NCBI RefSeq assembly: GCF_001311885.1
Contig: NZ_BBCE01000002.1
Location: 62,001 to 126,000 of the forward strand
Direction: 5' to 3'
Source of the DNA: Syntrophomonas palmitatica JCM 14374
GTDB lineage: Bacteria > Bacillota > Syntrophomonadia > Syntrophomonadales > Syntrophomonadaceae
DNA length: 64,000 bases
Position 1 is the stretch's first letter. Each line of letters begins with the position of its first letter. Of the stretch, positions 18,766 through 27,386 are shown piece after piece. The position numbers and the translations under genes were made by a program. A model generated the notes under the pieces. That model ran no database searches. It was given only the letters and a program-made list of their open reading frames with translations, and was not told the DNA's origin.

Positions 18766-19707
18766 TTACCTCACTTCCCCGAATTTTTGGTAGCGCTGTT
18801 CAGCCCGAGCCAGACGCATCAAACGATCCCATCCGAGCTTTTGACAGTAACCCTCCCAGTCGTTGACACCATAGATCCATTCTTCAGCCCATTGTTCGAA
18901 ACCTTCGTGCGTGCTCCAGGCTTTATTAACTTGATTCCCGTAAGGGACATCCATAGCGTAGTAATAGGAACAGCCCCGTCCGTGTGAACCAAAGGGAACC
19001 TGTACCACTGCATTCACACAATAATAGGGAATGCAAGTCAGGTTGGGATAACGACGGATCTCATCTGTAGGGACAATCTCCTCGGCTGTTATAATTACAT
19101 GCTGAGCAGCCCGGGCCAGTGCGTCATCATCTCCCATGTGGCCAAGTATTTGGGCATTACCGAATTTATCACAGCGCTGGACATGGATAAAGGCCACGTC
19201 AGGATTAGCTGCCGGCACCAGGGCTACAGGCTCACCGGTATAGGGATCATCAATAATTTTAATGCGGGGATTATGAACGGGAATATCAGAACCCAGGAGC
19301 GATTTTACCGGCATAAAAGAAAGCCCCATCGAACCTGCCAGGAAACGCATACCGGTGGAAAGGTTTGAATATTCTTCGATTTCAATTTTGCGGGGAATCT
19401 CTTTTTCGAGAGCCCGGCGATATACTTCATCTGATCCCCATATACCGCCCCAGTTGTAAGCAATCTCAAATTTATCCACTAATCCTAGGCCAATAAGTAT
19501 GGAATCGTGAACAAAAGACACGGAAGTATCGCTTACCAGGCGCAGGTTTTTCTTCCGTTGGCGGGCTACCTCGTGTACGGCTGCTGTGGGAGTTCGGTCT
19601 CCGATTCCACCAAAACTCAGATAAGCACCGTCTGCAACAAATTGCGCTACAGCTTCCTTAAGAGTAACTACCTTGTTAATTGGTGCTTTGCTCAGCTTCT
19701 CCTGCAT
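18766..19707 (-). CDS. CoA-transferase alpha subunit (GctA/IpdA-like)
   Basis: Large subunit of 313 residues paired with the gene just downstream. ATG 19707 follows GGAGAGGAAAGG. Recognisable blocks: GAYLSFGGIGDRTPTAAVHE near the N-terminus (the CoA-binding loop), FIHVQRCDKFGNAQILG, and AAQHVIITAEEIVPTDEIR. The subunits form the active site together. With two further single-chain CoA-transferases around it, this gives four CoA-transferase genes in a row on the minus strand, inserted between efp and the spoIIIA region. Confidence 0.85.
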   Translation of the reverse strand: MQEKLSKAPINKVVTLKEAVAQFVADGAYLSFGGIGDRTPTAAVHEVARQRKKNLRLVSDTSVSFVHDSILIGLGLVDKFEIAYNWGGIWGSDEVYRRALEKEIPRKIEIEEYSNLSTGMRFLAGSMGLSFMPVKSLLGSDIPVHNPRIKIIDDPYTGEPVALVPAANPDVAFIHVQRCDKFGNAQILGHMGDDDALARAAQHVIITAEEIVPTDEIRRYPNLTCIPYYCVNAVVQVPFGSHGRGCSYYYAMDVPYGNQVNKAWSTHEGFEQWAEEWIYGVNDWEGYCQKLGWDRLMRLARAEQRYQKFGEVR

Positions 19708-19815
19708 TAACCTTTCCTCTCCTTCGACGGTATTTTACTTTAAATATAAAATAATTGTTGCTGGATTGTATAACTAAATTTTTTATAATATTATTTCGAA
19801 TAATAAGCTTTTCAA

Positions 19816-21174
19816 CTAAAAAGGAATATGGTTGGTCCTCGACCATATTTTCATTTCCTGGGCGGCTGATATTAAATCATCGCGGAAATCTGGATGGGCT
19901 ATATTTATCAGAGATTCTGCCCGCCCCCATATGGAACGTGATTTCAAACTAGCCATGCCATATTCGGTTACCACGTACTGTACTACGGTTCTGGGAACGG
20001 TTACTATTGCGCCTGGGGATAACAGAGGTCTTATACGTGAATGCAGCTGCCCTTTCTGGTCCTGCCAGGTAGAGTTAAAGGCCAGAAAACTTTTGCCGCC
20101 CCGGGAGTGGAAAGCGCCTTCCACAAAATCCAATTGTCCGCCGGTGCCTGATATCTGCCGCAGGCCGAAGCTTTCCGAACATACCTGGGAGAACAGGTCG
20201 ATTTCCAGAATGTTGTTTATGGATATTACATTGTCATTCGCTGCTATGGCGGAGGGACTATTGGTGTCGAAGACGGCCATGGAAGCACAGCGGGGGTTTT
20301 CGTGCAGAAAGTCATAGGTTTCCTTTGAACCCAGGCTGAAAGAATAGGCGCTCTTGTGTCTATCCTTGGCCTTTTTATCATTGGTAACCTTGCCTTTTTC
20401 GTACATTCTCACCATGGCGTCACAGAACATTTCACTTTGGATACCAAAGTCTCTGAGATCTGAGTCAGCTATCATGTTGCCGATAAGATTAGGAAGGGCT
20501 CCTATACCAAGCTGCAGGCATGCGCCATTAGGGATTTGCTCCATGATATAGGCCGCAATTTTCTTCTCGGCTTCATTGGGTTCTGGTGATGGAGGAAGGG
20601 TGAAAACGGGATTGTTCGCTTCAATAATGTAATCAACATCACTGATATGGATAAATTCGTCACTGCCTCCCAGGCATCGCGGCATATTAGGGTTAACCTC
20701 AACAATAGCTATCTTGCTGTTCAGGGCAATACCACGGTTGTGAGAGTTTCCCAATCCGAAGTTAAAACATCCGGATGGGTCCATAGGAGAAACCTGGGCG
20801 CACCATACATCTGCCCAGGCATGCGCAAAATCAGGGCTGTAAGCTAACATGGTAGCTTCATGGTAGTTAAAGGGGCAATGACAGGCTAATCCGAAATCTC
20901 CGGCTTTGCGGTCTATTGCCGTGAAGTACCAGCTAAAATACTGAAAGCTTTTTTGTTCAGGATCATTTTTAATTACCTCAGGAACAGGCAGGACGGTCCC
21001 TGTTCCCCTGATGGAGACCTTTTGCAGTTCCCCGACCCTTTTACCCAGAGCGATATCGAAATCAATTGGTTTGGTAGCAAACATCCCGTATTCTATGGTG
21101 TCTCCTGATTTAACCATTTGCGCGGCTTTATCCGCTGAAACCAGTTTGCTTTTGTATTCCTCCATATATGACAT
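19816..21174 (-). CDS. Probable butyryl-CoA:acetate CoA-transferase
   Basis: Single-chain family I CoA-transferase of 452 residues. ATG 21174 follows GGGGGTAT. The catalytic Glu lies in [20 protein letters not shown], and the block [14 protein letters not shown] is what I associate with butyryl-CoA:acetate enzymes; other marks are [32 protein letters not shown] and [10 protein letters not shown]. First gene of the minus-strand cluster. In butyrate-oxidising syntrophs this reaction activates butyrate at the cost of acetyl-CoA, in butyrate producers it runs the other way. Substrate assignment is inference. Confidence 0.8.
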   Translation of the reverse strand: MSYMEEYKSKLVSADKAAQMVKSGDTIEYGMFATKPIDFDIALGKRVGELQKVSIRGTGTVLPVPEVIKNDPEQKSFQYFSWYFTAIDRKAGDFGLACHCPFNYHEATMLAYSPDFAHAWADVWCAQVSPMDPSGCFNFGLGNSHNRGIALNSKIAIVEVNPNMPRCLGGSDEFIHISDVDYIIEANNPVFTLPPSPEPNEAEKKIAAYIMEQIPNGACLQLGIGALPNLIGNMIADSDLRDFGIQSEMFCDAMVRMYEKGKVTNDKKAKDRHKSAYSFSLGSKETYDFLHENPRCASMAVFDTNSPSAIAANDNVISINNILEIDLFSQVCSESFGLRQISGTGGQLDFVEGAFHSRGGKSFLAFNSTWQDQKGQLHSRIRPLLSPGAIVTVPRTVVQYVVTEYGMASLKSRSIWGRAESLINIAHPDFRDDLISAAQEMKIWSRTNHIPF

Positions 21175-21429
21175 TTAGATACCCCCTAATCCCAGCCTAT
21201 AAGCCGGTTCTCTCTCTTTACCTGGTGAGTTAAATGTGTTCACCTCGCTTTCTATACGATTAATTAGCTTTGAAGTTATAACGTTATTAAATTTTGCAAG
21301 CAAAAAACATGCCAGTTAATATAGCCCGCATCAAAGGGTTTTGTATGAATATTCAGTCAACGATGTAGTAAAAATTATACATAACATTTGGTTTTTGAAT
21401 CACATAAGTATTCAAATTGAGTTTATCGG

Positions 21430-21449
21430 CTGTATAAAAACTTATACAG
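21430..21449. promoter_or_regulatory. Perfect palindrome, putative operator
   Basis: CTGTATAA-AAAC-TTATACAG, perfect 8-base arms. It lies in the 372-base divergent gap 21175-21546 between the CoA-transferase cluster and the zinc-ribbon protein gene. No T-tract follows, so it is not a terminator. The rest of the gap shows nothing I can name. Confidence 0.5.
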
Positions 21450-21546
21450 TAGTCCAGAAAATACTACACTGCCAAGTTGGTTTTAAAATCAAACACAAAT
21501 GCAAATAATAAACACAGCGACTTTACACGCAAAAGGAGGGACGATT

Positions 21547-21973
21547 ATGAGGGACATATCAGAGAAAGTGAGTTACCTGCAGGGACTTACTGAAGGAGTA
21601 AATCTAACCGATGGCAGCCCGCAGTAAAATTGTCGCTGGTATATTGGATGTGCTGGATGAAATGGCGGACATGATAAGTGCTTTGCGTTGCGATTTTGAT
21701 GGGATGAAAGAATACGTGGATGATATGGATGATGATCTGTGTGAACTAGAAGAAAGCTTTATGATGCATCAGGATCATAACGTCGTCGAAACAGAATGTC
21801 CTAATTGCGGCGAAGAACTGTTCTTCGAATCTGTGCTGCTGGATGACGATGATGTAATTGAAATTACCTGCCCGAGCTGCAATGAAGTCATCTATATCAA
21901 TGATGGCTCTTTCGATTTCGATTTCGATTTAGACCCGGACGAATTGGAGACTTTAGAGCGGGAAGGCCACTAA
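21547..21973 (+). CDS. CD1247-type N-terminal domain protein with zinc ribbon, one frameshift
   Basis: Conserved small protein found beside spoIIIA in many Clostridia. ATG 21547 follows AGGAGGG. The start MRDISEKVSYLQGLTEGVN is in one frame; a missing C in the CCC at 21618-21620 moves it to SKIVAGILDVLDEMADMI. Reconstructed length is about 142 residues. A coiled, acidic region (DDMDDDLCELEE) leads to a CxxC...CxxC ribbon (CPNCGEE, CPSCNE) and an Asp/Phe-rich tail (FDFDFDLD). Function unknown. The conserved N-terminus and ribbon make a real gene near certain. Confidence 0.75.
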
Positions 21974-22032
21974 TGATATAAACTCGGATGTGAATTGGTT
22001 AATCAATTGCGAAATGTGTATTTTTTTAAGAA

Positions 22033-22064
22033 CCGGGCTGTTTGGAGATGGCCCGGCTTTTTTT
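22033..22064 (+). terminator. Terminator before spoIIIA
   Basis: CCGGGC stem to GCCCGG, 12-base loop, followed by a run of seven T after one C. Confidence 0.75.
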
Positions 22065-22180
22065 ATGGTTGTCCTGAATAAATGGCATATTATACCCGTA
22101 AATACAATATCTATTTAAAGCAGACAGCAAGGCCTGGCCTCTGAAATATGCCGGGAGTTCACTTACAGGCGGTGATCATT

Positions 22181-23146
22181 ATGGCCAACCAGGATCAAAA
22201 TCTGGTGCATCGAGAAATCATACCCTATTTATCACCTTATATTGGGAACTTAATGTCCAAACAAAAGGAGACGTTATTTTCACAACTGGAGGAAATCCGG
22301 CTTCGCTGCCACCAGCCATTGCTGCTTAAAATAGGTGAAGAGGATTACAGCATTGATCATAAGGGCTTAATTAGCAAAGACATAAAAAACGGTTATAAGG
22401 TAAGTGAAGATGATATTTTCCGTACTATGGCTTCAATAAGTGATAATTCAATATATGCTTTTCAAGAGGATATAAAAAAGGGTTTTCTTACCCTGCCTGG
22501 AGGACACCGGGTGGGATTGTCAGGACAGGTATTGGTTCATGACCACCAAGTACAGACTATAAAAAATTTTTCGGGAATCTGCATCCGCATAGCCCGGGAG
22601 GTGCATAATGCCTCCCATCCCATTCTGCGTTATATATGCCCTGCCTCTCAACATCGAGCCATAAACACTTTGATTATGTCTCCGCCTCGAGCGGGCAAAA
22701 CCACGATATTACGTGATTTGGCTCGTATTATATCAAACGGCCATCAGGGTATTCCGCCTCATAATGTCGTGATTGTGGATGAACGCTCGGAACTGGCTGG
22801 TTGTTACGAGGGGATTCCTCAACTGGATGTAGGCCTGCGTACCGATGTGCTGGACGGATGCCCCAAAGCATTGGGAATGCAAATGGCCTTGCGGTCTCTG
22901 GCTCCCCAAGTGATAATTACCGATGAAATCGGGCGAGAGGAAGACTTCTCAGCAATTCGCGATTGTATTAATGCCGGGGTTACAGTTATAAGCAGTATTC
23001 ATGCCGGCAGTTTTCAAGAACTGCAGCGAAGACCTGATATGCGGGACCTGCTTGCAACCGGAGTATTCAAAGTTGGAATATTGCTGGGGCGCGATTTTGG
23101 GCCGGGAACCATAAAAGAAATTGTCAGGTGGGATGAAGCGTGTTAG
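22181..23146 (+). CDS. spoIIIAA: Stage III sporulation protein AA
   Basis: Secretion-type ATPase of the feeding-tube complex between mother cell and forespore. I start at ATG 22181 (MANQDQN), giving about 321 residues; an upstream ATG at 22148 is in frame but lacks a ribosome site. The Walker A loop is SPPRAGKTTILRDLARI, Walker B is VVIVDERSEL, and DVLDGCPKALGMQMALRSLAPQVIITDEIG is the family block. First gene of the spoIIIAA-AH operon, which mother-cell sigma-E normally transcribes; I could not find a clean sigma-E promoter. Confidence 0.95.
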   Translation: MANQDQNLVHREIIPYLSPYIGNLMSKQKETLFSQLEEIRLRCHQPLLLKIGEEDYSIDHKGLISKDIKNGYKVSEDDIFRTMASISDNSIYAFQEDIKKGFLTLPGGHRVGLSGQVLVHDHQVQTIKNFSGICIRIAREVHNASHPILRYICPASQHRAINTLIMSPPRAGKTTILRDLARIISNGHQGIPPHNVVIVDERSELAGCYEGIPQLDVGLRTDVLDGCPKALGMQMALRSLAPQVIITDEIGREEDFSAIRDCINAGVTVISSIHAGSFQELQRRPDMRDLLATGVFKVGILLGRDFGPGTIKEIVRWDEAC

Positions 23147-23664
23147 TAATCAAAACCGCCGGAGTAATCCTGATTTTAAGCGGCTGTGGGGCCTTTGGCC
23201 TGTGGGGAGCCAGGCGCATGGACAAACGTGTAGAGCAATTAAGATGTTTGCGCCATTCGCTGGCCTTCTTGGAGAGGGAAATAACCTGTGCATATACTCC
23301 GTTATCGACGGCCTTGAAGCATACTGCTCAATTCAGTGAATTCCCGGTTTCAATATTATACAGTCGGAGTGCTGCCAGGTTAGATAATAAGAACGGTTTA
23401 ACCGCAGAGGAAGCATGGTTGTCGGGATTGGAAAGCTTAAAGGCAAAATGCGATCTTGATTCAGCCGACATCAAATTATTAGCAAAGGCTGGCAAACAAA
23501 TCGGTATATCAAGCGCTGCTGAACAAAAAAAGCTATTTACGGTGCTGCAGGAAGAATTACATCTGCACGAAGAAAAGGCTCGGGCAAATCTTGAATCAGG
23601 AAAAAAAATACGCGCCTATGGCGGCTTCATACTGGGAGCGGCAGTGGCGATTATTTTGATTTAA
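23140..23664 (+). CDS. spoIIIAB: Stage III sporulation protein AB
   Basis: Membrane protein of 174 residues, related to type II secretion factor GspF. GTG 23140 overlaps the spoIIIAA stop. N-terminal helix TAGVILILSGCGAFGLWGA and a C-terminal helix GGFILGAAVAIILI flank a helical cytoplasmic domain with LRHSLAFLEREITCAYTPLSTAL, the family hallmark. Confidence 0.92.
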   Translation: MLVIKTAGVILILSGCGAFGLWGARRMDKRVEQLRCLRHSLAFLEREITCAYTPLSTALKHTAQFSEFPVSILYSRSAARLDNKNGLTAEEAWLSGLESLKAKCDLDSADIKLLAKAGKQIGISSAAEQKKLFTVLQEELHLHEEKARANLESGKKIRAYGGFILGAAVAIILI

Positions 23665-23680
23665 ATAACGGAGGTGGCCA

Positions 23681-23875
23681 ATGAATATTGATGTGATTTT
23701 TAAAATTGCGGGCATCGGCATATTGATTTCAGTATTATCAATAGTCCTTAAACAAGCCAAGAAAGAGGAACAAGCGGAAATGTTAACCCTGGCTGGTGTG
23801 GTAGTGGTATTAATAATTGTGGTGCAGCTGATGAATCAGCTTTTTACCGTGGTTCGGTCAGTATTCAATTTGTAA
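23681..23875 (+). CDS. spoIIIAC: Stage III sporulation protein AC
   Basis: Sixty-four residue protein with two membrane helices (IFKIAGIGILISVLSIVL and MLTLAGVVVVLIIVVQLM) joined by the conserved loop KQAKKEEQAE. Preceded by GGAGGTGG. Part of the membrane channel of the SpoIIIA complex; length is typical. Confidence 0.92.
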   Translation: MNIDVIFKIAGIGILISVLSIVLKQAKKEEQAEMLTLAGVVVVLIIVVQLMNQLFTVVRSVFNL

Positions 23876-23909
23876 TATAAATGTGTTTATCAGATTTTAG
23901 CGTGGGGGA

Positions 23910-24305
23910 ATGGGTGTGGGTATAGCACAGGTTGTTGGACTGGCCCTGGTGACTACTATCGTACTGTTAATCCTGCGCCAGGAGAAACCTGTTTTGGCGG
24001 TTTTGCTTAGTATTGTTTTCAGTGTGGTTATATTTACGATTATGATGGGCAAGATGGCTGCCATACTTGATGTTATGCAAGAACTTAGCCGCCGCAGCGC
24101 AAGTAATTATTTCTTTTTTAATACCATGCTTAAAATTCTGGGTATAGCTTATCTGGGCGAATTTGCGGCTGCCATATGTCAGGATGCAGGAGAACAGGCC
24201 GTAGCCAAAAAGGTGGAGTTTGCCGCCAAGATTATTATTACAGTTCTAACCTTGCCAATTATGGTGGCCATACTGGAATCATTAATGGAAATCTTGCCGG
24301 GCTAG
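23910..24305 (+). CDS. spoIIIAD: Stage III sporulation protein AD
   Basis: Membrane protein of 131 residues with about four helices (VVGLALVTTIVLLIL, VLAVLLSIVFSVVIFTIMM, MLKILGIAYLGEFAAAICQDAG, ITVLTLPIMVAILESL). The block YLGEFAAAICQDAGE is the family mark. ATG 23910 is placed four bases after GGGGG; GTG 23916 is a possible alternative. Confidence 0.92.
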   Translation: MGVGIAQVVGLALVTTIVLLILRQEKPVLAVLLSIVFSVVIFTIMMGKMAAILDVMQELSRRSASNYFFFNTMLKILGIAYLGEFAAAICQDAGEQAVAKKVEFAAKIIITVLTLPIMVAILESLMEILPG

Positions 24306-24315
24306 GGGGTAAGCC

Positions 24316-25497
24316 ATGAAGAAAGGCGGGTTATACATATTTATCATCTTAATGTTGTTAATTCTGCCTTCACCTGTAAAGGCCGCAGAAAACAAACCTG
24401 ATATCCCCGCGTTTAGTGCGGAGGAGGCTCTGGGAAGTCTGGATTTTACTGTTCTGGAAGAGTATAAGCATCAGGTTGACGGTGAGATAAATTCTTATCT
24501 GCAGGGAAAAACCGTAAAACAATGGCTGGTGGATTTTATGCAGGGAGATTGGGAATTCAGCATTAAGGATACCATGCATCAGATTTTAAAATATTTTTTT
24601 AAAGAAATTCAGGCCAATTCAGGTTTGTTAGGTAAAATACTTGTTCTCTCCGTTATTTCAGCCCTGTTAATAAACCTGCAAAGCGCCTTTGCTTCAGGAG
24701 CGGCCCAGGTATCGTACCTGGCCTGTTTCCTGGCGCTTTGCGCCATTGCAATAGGTTCTTTCAAGGTGGTACTGGGAATCGGGCAGCATACCGTGGACAA
24801 TATGGTGTCGTTTATGATGGCGATGCTCCCTCAAATGATGGTCTTAACTGCGGGACTGGGTAATATTAACGCTTCGGTCACCTTGTTTCCTTTGCTTGCG
24901 ACTACGGCCACAGCCCTGGCAGCAGCAGTTAAAAACATTGTTTTCCCTTTAATTATTTTATCGGCCATCCTGCATCTGGCTAACAATGTGTCAAGCAGTT
25001 TGAAAGTCGAAAAGATGGCAAAATTCTTTACCCAGATAGCCCATTTATCCCTGGGCTTTTTTCTGACCATATTTGTAGGTGTTTTAACCCTCCGGGCCCT
25101 TTATGCTTCGGTTCTGGATAAAGTGGCCCTGCGCACTACCAGATTTATAACCGACAATGCTATTCCCCTGGTGGGTAAAATGTTTTCCGATACTATTGAG
25201 GTCGCCGCCGGTTATGTGGTTATGTTGAAACAAGCCCTGGGTATTTTCGGACTATTAACGGTGTTTTTTCTGGTCTTTTTTCCCTTATTGAAAATCGCCG
25301 CACTGGCTTTAATATATAAGTTTTCCGCCGCGGTGGTTGAACCCCTGGGGGATTCCCGTACCGCCGCTGTCCTGGAAATAATGAGCACGCATCTTTTCCT
25401 CATGTTATCATGTGTCGCCGCAGTGGCTTTGATGTTCTTTATAATGATTGCCATTGTGGCTGCTATGTCCAATAACCTGGGCCTGCTTCGCATGTGA
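24316..25497 (+). CDS. spoIIIAE: Stage III sporulation protein AE
   Basis: Large polytopic membrane protein of 393 residues. Signal peptide GGLYIFIILMLLILPSPVKAAE, then a soluble part with TVKQWLVDFMQGDW, then about seven helices. Conserved blocks: VSYLACFLALCAIAIGSF, MVSFMMAMLPQMMVLTAGLGN and LGDSRTAAVLEIMSTH. Thought to form part of the channel across the double membrane around the forespore. Confidence 0.93.
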   Translation: MKKGGLYIFIILMLLILPSPVKAAENKPDIPAFSAEEALGSLDFTVLEEYKHQVDGEINSYLQGKTVKQWLVDFMQGDWEFSIKDTMHQILKYFFKEIQANSGLLGKILVLSVISALLINLQSAFASGAAQVSYLACFLALCAIAIGSFKVVLGIGQHTVDNMVSFMMAMLPQMMVLTAGLGNINASVTLFPLLATTATALAAAVKNIVFPLIILSAILHLANNVSSSLKVEKMAKFFTQIAHLSLGFFLTIFVGVLTLRALYASVLDKVALRTTRFITDNAIPLVGKMFSDTIEVAAGYVVMLKQALGIFGLLTVFFLVFFPLLKIAALALIYKFSAAVVEPLGDSRTAAVLEIMSTHLFLMLSCVAAVALMFFIMIAIVAAMSNNLGLLRM

Positions 25498-25510
25498 GGG
25501 GAGGGTGGCG

Positions 25511-26095
25511 ATGATAACCGTATTGGTTGGGATAGTAAAGAGCGTACTGGTAATAATTATCCTGGCCAGCTTTTTGGAAATACTGCTGCCGGAAGGAAGC
25601 CTGAAGCCGTTTGTGCGTTTTACCGTAGGTCTATTTGTACTCATTTCGATACTGAATCCTTTGCTGAGAGTCGCATTTACTCATCATAATTTTGAAGTGG
25701 GGTGGTGGGACGAAAAAACTCCGCCTGTGGCGGCGATACAAGAAGAGGGCCAAAAGATTAGCAAATCATTGCTGCAGAATAGCAAAAGCTCAATGCAGGA
25801 GAAGATAGAACAACAAATTAGCGCGGTGGCGGTTCTGGTTCCTGGCGTTGAAGAGGTCAGAACCCTGGCTGATATGGACGAACAAGGAAAAGTTACTTCG
25901 CTGCACCTTCTGATTAAGCCTGAGCAGAAAAACGAGGGGGAAGGGGCTGGCAAGAGGCTTAAAAATCTCTCCGGAAATAATATGCTCAGCCGGGATGAGC
26001 AAAACAACTTGGGAAAAAAGGTATCGCAATTGGTGCGAAATTTTTACGGTTTGGAAAATACGGTCATAGAAGTTGAATTTGAGGGGGGTAAATAA
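25511..26095 (+). CDS. spoIIIAF: Stage III sporulation protein AF
   Basis: Protein of about 194 residues. I start at ATG 25511 (MITVLVGIVKSVLVII), directly after GAGGGGAGGGTGG; an earlier in-frame start would overlap spoIIIAE by 50 bases. Two N-terminal helices (VLVIIILASFLEILLPEG, FTVGLFVLISILNPLL) and a ring-forming soluble domain ending LENTVIEVEF. Layout matches the family. Confidence 0.9.
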   Translation: MITVLVGIVKSVLVIIILASFLEILLPEGSLKPFVRFTVGLFVLISILNPLLRVAFTHHNFEVGWWDEKTPPVAAIQEEGQKISKSLLQNSKSSMQEKIEQQISAVAVLVPGVEEVRTLADMDEQGKVTSLHLLIKPEQKNEGEGAGKRLKNLSGNNMLSRDEQNNLGKKVSQLVRNFYGLENTVIEVEFEGGK

Positions 26096-26670
26096 ATGCT
26101 TGAAGAATGGATCAGGGCAGTGGCGAGAAGGTTCGGGAAGGTTTTACGCCATGGGGAGGGAAAAAACGCAAATATATTTTAATTGCTGTGATTTGCCTGG
26201 GGCTTTTGGCTTTACTGTGGCCGGTTGGAAATAGTAAAACACCTGCTCCTGCCGGACAGCAGGCGGATGCCGGGGGCAATAGATTGGACGCCAAGGCGGA
26301 AATCAGCGCAAACCTTGAATCTATACTTTCACAAATTCAAGGTGCGGGAAAGGTGGAGGTCAGCGTGTATCTTGCCTCAGATGGGATGAAAACCTACGCC
26401 AGCAACAGCCGCGATGAAACCAGAGAAACTATTGAAGGCGCCAGTGGGAATAATACCAAAAAAACCAGCGAGGAAAGCAAACAGCGTGATTTGGCCGTAT
26501 CTGGAAGCAGCCCGCTTTTAATTGAAAATAAGGCTCCCCAAGTCTTGGGGGTCTTAATAGTGGCTGACGGGGCAGATTCGCCTGAGGTTAGTGAGAGGCT
26601 GGTTGAAGCAGCGTCAACCTTGCTGAATATATCGCCTTACCAGGTTAGTGTTATGCCGCGCCAAGGATAG
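26096..26670 (+). CDS. spoIIIAG: Stage III sporulation protein AG, one frameshift
   Basis: Forms a large ring in the intermembrane space between mother cell and forespore. ATG 26096 follows GAGGGGGG and gives MLEEWIRAVARRFGK, a normal start for the family. The A6 run at 26161-26166 appears to lack one A, after which GKKRKYILIAVICLGLLALLWP follows in another frame. An in-frame ATG at 26107 could start the downstream frame without any frameshift but has no ribosome site. About 192 residues; the ring domain holds LESILSQIQGAGKVEVSVYL, then PQVLGVLIVADGAD. Confidence 0.85.
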
Positions 26671-26690
26671 TAATAAGGAGGAGATTTGAG

Positions 26691-27215
26691 ATGGTGTTTA
26701 ACCTCAAAAAAACCAAAAGACTGGCTGTGCCGGCGGGGTTAGTTATAGCCTTGCTGCTGGCGTCGAATTATTTTTGGCAGGGCCATGTTAAACAAGCTGA
26801 CAAGGATACCCCTGTTACTATTACCCATCAACAAATACAATTAGAGTCCTCAAAGACAGGTGAAACAGCCAGCAGCTTTTGCGCACGTTACCGTTTAGAA
26901 AGAGAACGCGCCCGCAGCCGGGAATTATCCATTTTGAACGGAGTCATAGACAAAAGCGGCAGTGATATGAAGGCCAGACAGGCTGCAGCTATGAGACTGG
27001 TAGAGATCAGCCGCGATATCGATAAAGAAGTAAAGGCCGAAAATCTGGTGCGCTGCCGGGGGGTAGATGATTGCGTAGCCATCATCCAACCTGAAATTGC
27101 CACGATTGTAATTCCTGGTAAAGAGCAGGCCCAAATTGAAGATATAAAATCGATGCTGAGTCAAGTCCTGGGCTGTGAGGAGGAACAGGTATGTTTCGTA
27201 TATCATTCCCGTTAG
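26691..27215 (+). CDS. spoIIIAH: Stage III sporulation protein AH
   Basis: Mother-cell membrane protein that pairs with forespore SpoIIQ. 174 residues from ATG 26691 after AAGGAGGAG. One N-terminal helix (LAVPAGLVIALLLASNYFW), then SSFCARYRLERERARSRELSILNGVI and a ring-building domain with a GVDDCVAIIQPEIATIVIPG block, all typical. SpoIIQ is not in this window. Ends the operon. Confidence 0.92.
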   Translation: MVFNLKKTKRLAVPAGLVIALLLASNYFWQGHVKQADKDTPVTITHQQIQLESSKTGETASSFCARYRLERERARSRELSILNGVIDKSGSDMKARQAAAMRLVEISRDIDKEVKAENLVRCRGVDDCVAIIQPEIATIVIPGKEQAQIEDIKSMLSQVLGCEEEQVCFVYHSR

Positions 27216-27386
27216 ATTTGTATACATAACTGAAAGCGATTGAAATAAATCCGGGTTATCCATATAATTAATAGAGTAACGATGGCTTCATAGTGCTCAG
27301 GCTGAGGGTCTGAGCCTATTTATATTCAGGGTTTTTGGCCGCTTGCCATTCAATGAATCAGTTGGCATACGGCTGGGAGGTGTAGA

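Noticed and set aside
22065-22180. Sigma-E promoter for spoIIIA (GCATATT and AATACAAT at 22085-22108)
   Set aside because: Both boxes resemble the consensus, but the spacer is 9 bases instead of about 14.
27290-27320. Terminator between spoIIIAH and the carboxyltransferase gene
   Set aside because: The arms around GCTCAG/CTGAGC give only five to six pairs and there is no proper T-tract.
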